Program-made: the position numbers and the translations under genes | The notes under the pieces: generated by a model | Seen by the model: only the letters and a program-made list of their open reading frames with translations | Told to the model about the DNA's origin: nothing | Database searches by the model: none | Shown here: one piece after another, positions 62,671 through 64,000 of the stretch | Numbering within the stretch: the stretch's first letter is position 1 | How the letters are laid out: every line of letters begins with the position of its first letter | NCBI RefSeq assembly: GCF_963675635.1 | Contig: NZ_OY776488.1 | Span: 2,021,501 to 2,085,500, forward strand | Reading direction: 5' to 3' | DNA length: 64,000 nt | Source of the DNA: an uncultured Pseudodesulfovibrio sp. | GTDB lineage: Bacteria; Desulfobacterota; Desulfovibrionia; Desulfovibrionales; Desulfovibrionaceae

Positions 62671-63159
62671 ATGATCGATACTCTGGACTTCATCAGCGGC
62701 GTCATCGCCAAAACACTCACTGCACTGGCCGGAATTTTCCTCGTAGCCATGATGCTTCTGGCATGCGCCAACATGGTACTGCGTGCCGTATGGGCACCGT
62801 TGCAGGGCACTTTCGAGCTCATGGGTTTCATGGGCGCGGTTGTAGCCACCTTTTCATTGGCCTTTGCGCAGCGCAAAAAAGCCCACATCGCCGTGGGCAT
62901 CCTGCTTGCCCGATTTCCGGCAACCGTCCGACGATTGGCTGACGCAGCCACCAGCGCTTGCTCCTGCGCATTCTTTACGCTGGCCGGTATCGAAACATGG
63001 AAATGGGCAGCGTTTCTCGTACAGACAAACGAGGTCTCGGAAACTCTCCAGATCATCTACCATCCGTTTGTTTTTGCCGCATCAGCAGGCTGCCTCGCAT
63101 TGGCATTCGTTCTGGCTGTCGACACCCTCAAAACCCTGACCGCAGAAAAGGTGGCGTAA
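62671..63159 (+). CDS. TRAP transporter small membrane subunit (DctQ)
   Basis: This 162-residue protein has four hydrophobic helices. The DctQ motif region around CANMVLRAVWAPLQGTFELM and QRKKAHIAVGILL is present. The ATG at 62671 lies just after the intercistronic hairpin. A longer in-frame reading from 62506 would overlap dctP and is rejected. Its stop shares one base with the dctM start (TAATG). Confidence 0.9.
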   Translation: MIDTLDFISGVIAKTLTALAGIFLVAMMLLACANMVLRAVWAPLQGTFELMGFMGAVVATFSLAFAQRKKAHIAVGILLARFPATVRRLADAATSACSCAFFTLAGIETWKWAAFLVQTNEVSETLQIIYHPFVFAASAGCLALAFVLAVDTLKTLTAEKVA

Positions 63160-64000
63160 TGGACCCGATTACCGCCGGAATCGTCGGCACATTCATACTG
63201 CTCGCCTCCATATTTCTACTCCGTATCCCTGTAGGTTTTGCCATGGGCATCATCGGGTTCGGTGGGTTTGCATACGTCCTCAACTGGAATGCGGCCACCG
63301 GCATGCTCGGCACCGAACTGTGGAACGTCTTTTCAAAATACGGCTTGACCGTCATCCCGCTATTCATCCTCATGGGACAAATCTGTTTCTACTCCGGGGT
63401 TAACGAACGGCTGTATAAATCAGCCTACGCCTGGATGGGAGAAATACGCGGCGGTATCGCCATGACCACAGTTCTAGCCTGTGCCGGATTCGCAGCAATC
63501 TGCGGATCCAATTCAGCCACGGCAGCCACCATGTCCACTGTGGCCCTGCCTGAAATGAAAAAATTCAAATACAACCCGATCCTGTCCACCGGAGCAGTTG
63601 CCGCTGGCGCAACACTCGGCGTTGTCATCCCGCCATCCGTGGTCCTCATCATCATAGGATTGCAGACCAGCCAGTCCATTGCCCAGCTTTTTGTCGGCGG
63701 CATGGTCCCCGGCGTACTGCTGACCGTACTCTTTCTCGCCACCATCTGGTATCTCTGCAAAAAAAATCCGGACTGGGGTCCGGCCGGACCAAAGACCACC
63801 TTTGCTGAAAAACTCCGATCCCTGCCCGGCTCCATAGAGATGGTCATTCTCTTCCTTCTGGTTATGGGCGGACTCTTTCTCGGGTTCTTCACCCCTACAG
63901 AAGCCGGTGCGGCCGGTGCAGGCCTGGCCCTGCTCGTTGCCATGCTTACCGGCAAAATGAGTTGGAAGAAATTTCACCTGGCCGTGAACGACTCACTCAA
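63159..64000 (+). CDS. TRAP transporter large permease (DctM), cut by window end
   Basis: About 280 codons are visible from the ATG at 63159, with no stop before the window ends. The sequence is strongly hydrophobic and has DctM features: LLRIPVGFAMGI early, IPLFILMGQI, CGSNSATAATMSTVALPEM, and GVVIPPSVVLIIIG. The family is usually about 425 residues, so roughly a third is missing. It forms the proton- or sodium-driven channel with DctQ. Confidence 0.93.
   Translation, partial: MDPITAGIVGTFILLASIFLLRIPVGFAMGIIGFGGFAYVLNWNAATGMLGTELWNVFSKYGLTVIPLFILMGQICFYSGVNERLYKSAYAWMGEIRGGIAMTTVLACAGFAAICGSNSATAATMSTVALPEMKKFKYNPILSTGAVAAGATLGVVIPPSVVLIIIGLQTSQSIAQLFVGGMVPGVLLTVLFLATIWYLCKKNPDWGPAGPKTTFAEKLRSLPGSIEMVILFLLVMGGLFLGFFTPTEAGAAGAGLALLVAMLTGKMSWKKFHLAVNDSL

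Overview
The window looks like the chromosome of a sulfate-reducing deltaproteobacterium of the Desulfovibrionaceae, possibly Pseudodesulfovibrio-like. The pointers are a two-subunit periplasmic selenocysteine formate dehydrogenase with its maturation genes, TRAP and branched ABC uptake systems, many PAS/Cache sensor kinases, an HD-GYP/HDOD signalling block, a type III glutamine synthetase and a bacteriohemerythrin. The genus is inferred from gene content; no rRNA or core phylogenetic marker was used.

Layout. 1-5.7 kb: a minus-strand galactose operon, galT-galK-lacI type regulator-galM-sugar ABC ATPase, with ATGA/TAATG overlaps and a 12-bp LacI-type palindrome upstream. 5.8-17.5 kb: a periplasmic solute-binding protein, a Gfo/Idh/MocA oxidoreductase, a hybrid kinase, a 5'-nucleotidase-like enzyme, type III glutamine synthetase, a pseudouridine synthase paired with its usual fusion partner, and GreA. 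17.9-22.6 kb: a complete BMP-type (nucleoside-like) ABC importer. 22.6-27 kb: a receiver-kinase facing a TorT-like binding protein and Cache-domain kinase. 27.3-29.3 kb: a double-cubane-type 2-hydroxyacyl-CoA dehydratase family protein with its activator ATPase. 29.6-31.9 kb: glnHPQ-type polar amino-acid importer. 31.9-32.6 kb: non-coding DNA dense in hairpins. 32.6-40.5 kb: fdhA(Sec)-fdhB-fdhE-fdhD, then a ModE-like HTH protein and an FmdE/MoeA-like fusion. 41-47.6 kb: three response regulators in tandem (REC-HDOD, REC-degenerate HD-GYP, REC-HD-GYP) facing a PAS kinase and a hemerythrin. 47.8-52 kb: a DUF2087 protein and an ECF transporter co-translated with a PPC/DUF296 protein. 52-57 kb: GNAT and PhnA-like proteins, a DHH-CBS protein, and a hydrolase-MlaA pair. 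57-58.3 kb: tRNA-Val and tRNA-Asp plus a broken tRNA-Asp copy flanking a GNAT gene. 58.4-64 kb: an RsmB/RsmF-type methyltransferase, a periplasmic FG-GAP-like protein and a TRAP transporter cut by the window end.

How the genes work together. The formate dehydrogenase block is the clearest energy module: a Tat-exported Mo/W selenoenzyme, its iron-sulfur subunit, two maturation factors and, just upstream, cofactor-related genes. A perfect 12+12 bp inverted repeat overlaps the predicted fdhA promoter. Most of the remainder is uptake (galactose, nucleoside-like, amino acid, ECF, TRAP) and signalling.

The most unusual points are the hairpin-rich non-coding region with a 90-nt four-tier palindrome, a FdhD without the expected CxxC motif, the three-regulator array with a dead HD-GYP domain, an ECF ATPase without a normal signature motif next to a PPC protein, the hydrolase-MlaA pair, the broken tRNA-Asp copy ending at the anticodon, and three kinase genes that each overlap a convergent neighbour by exactly four bases at their stops. 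Identifications were made by reading motifs, without database searches.
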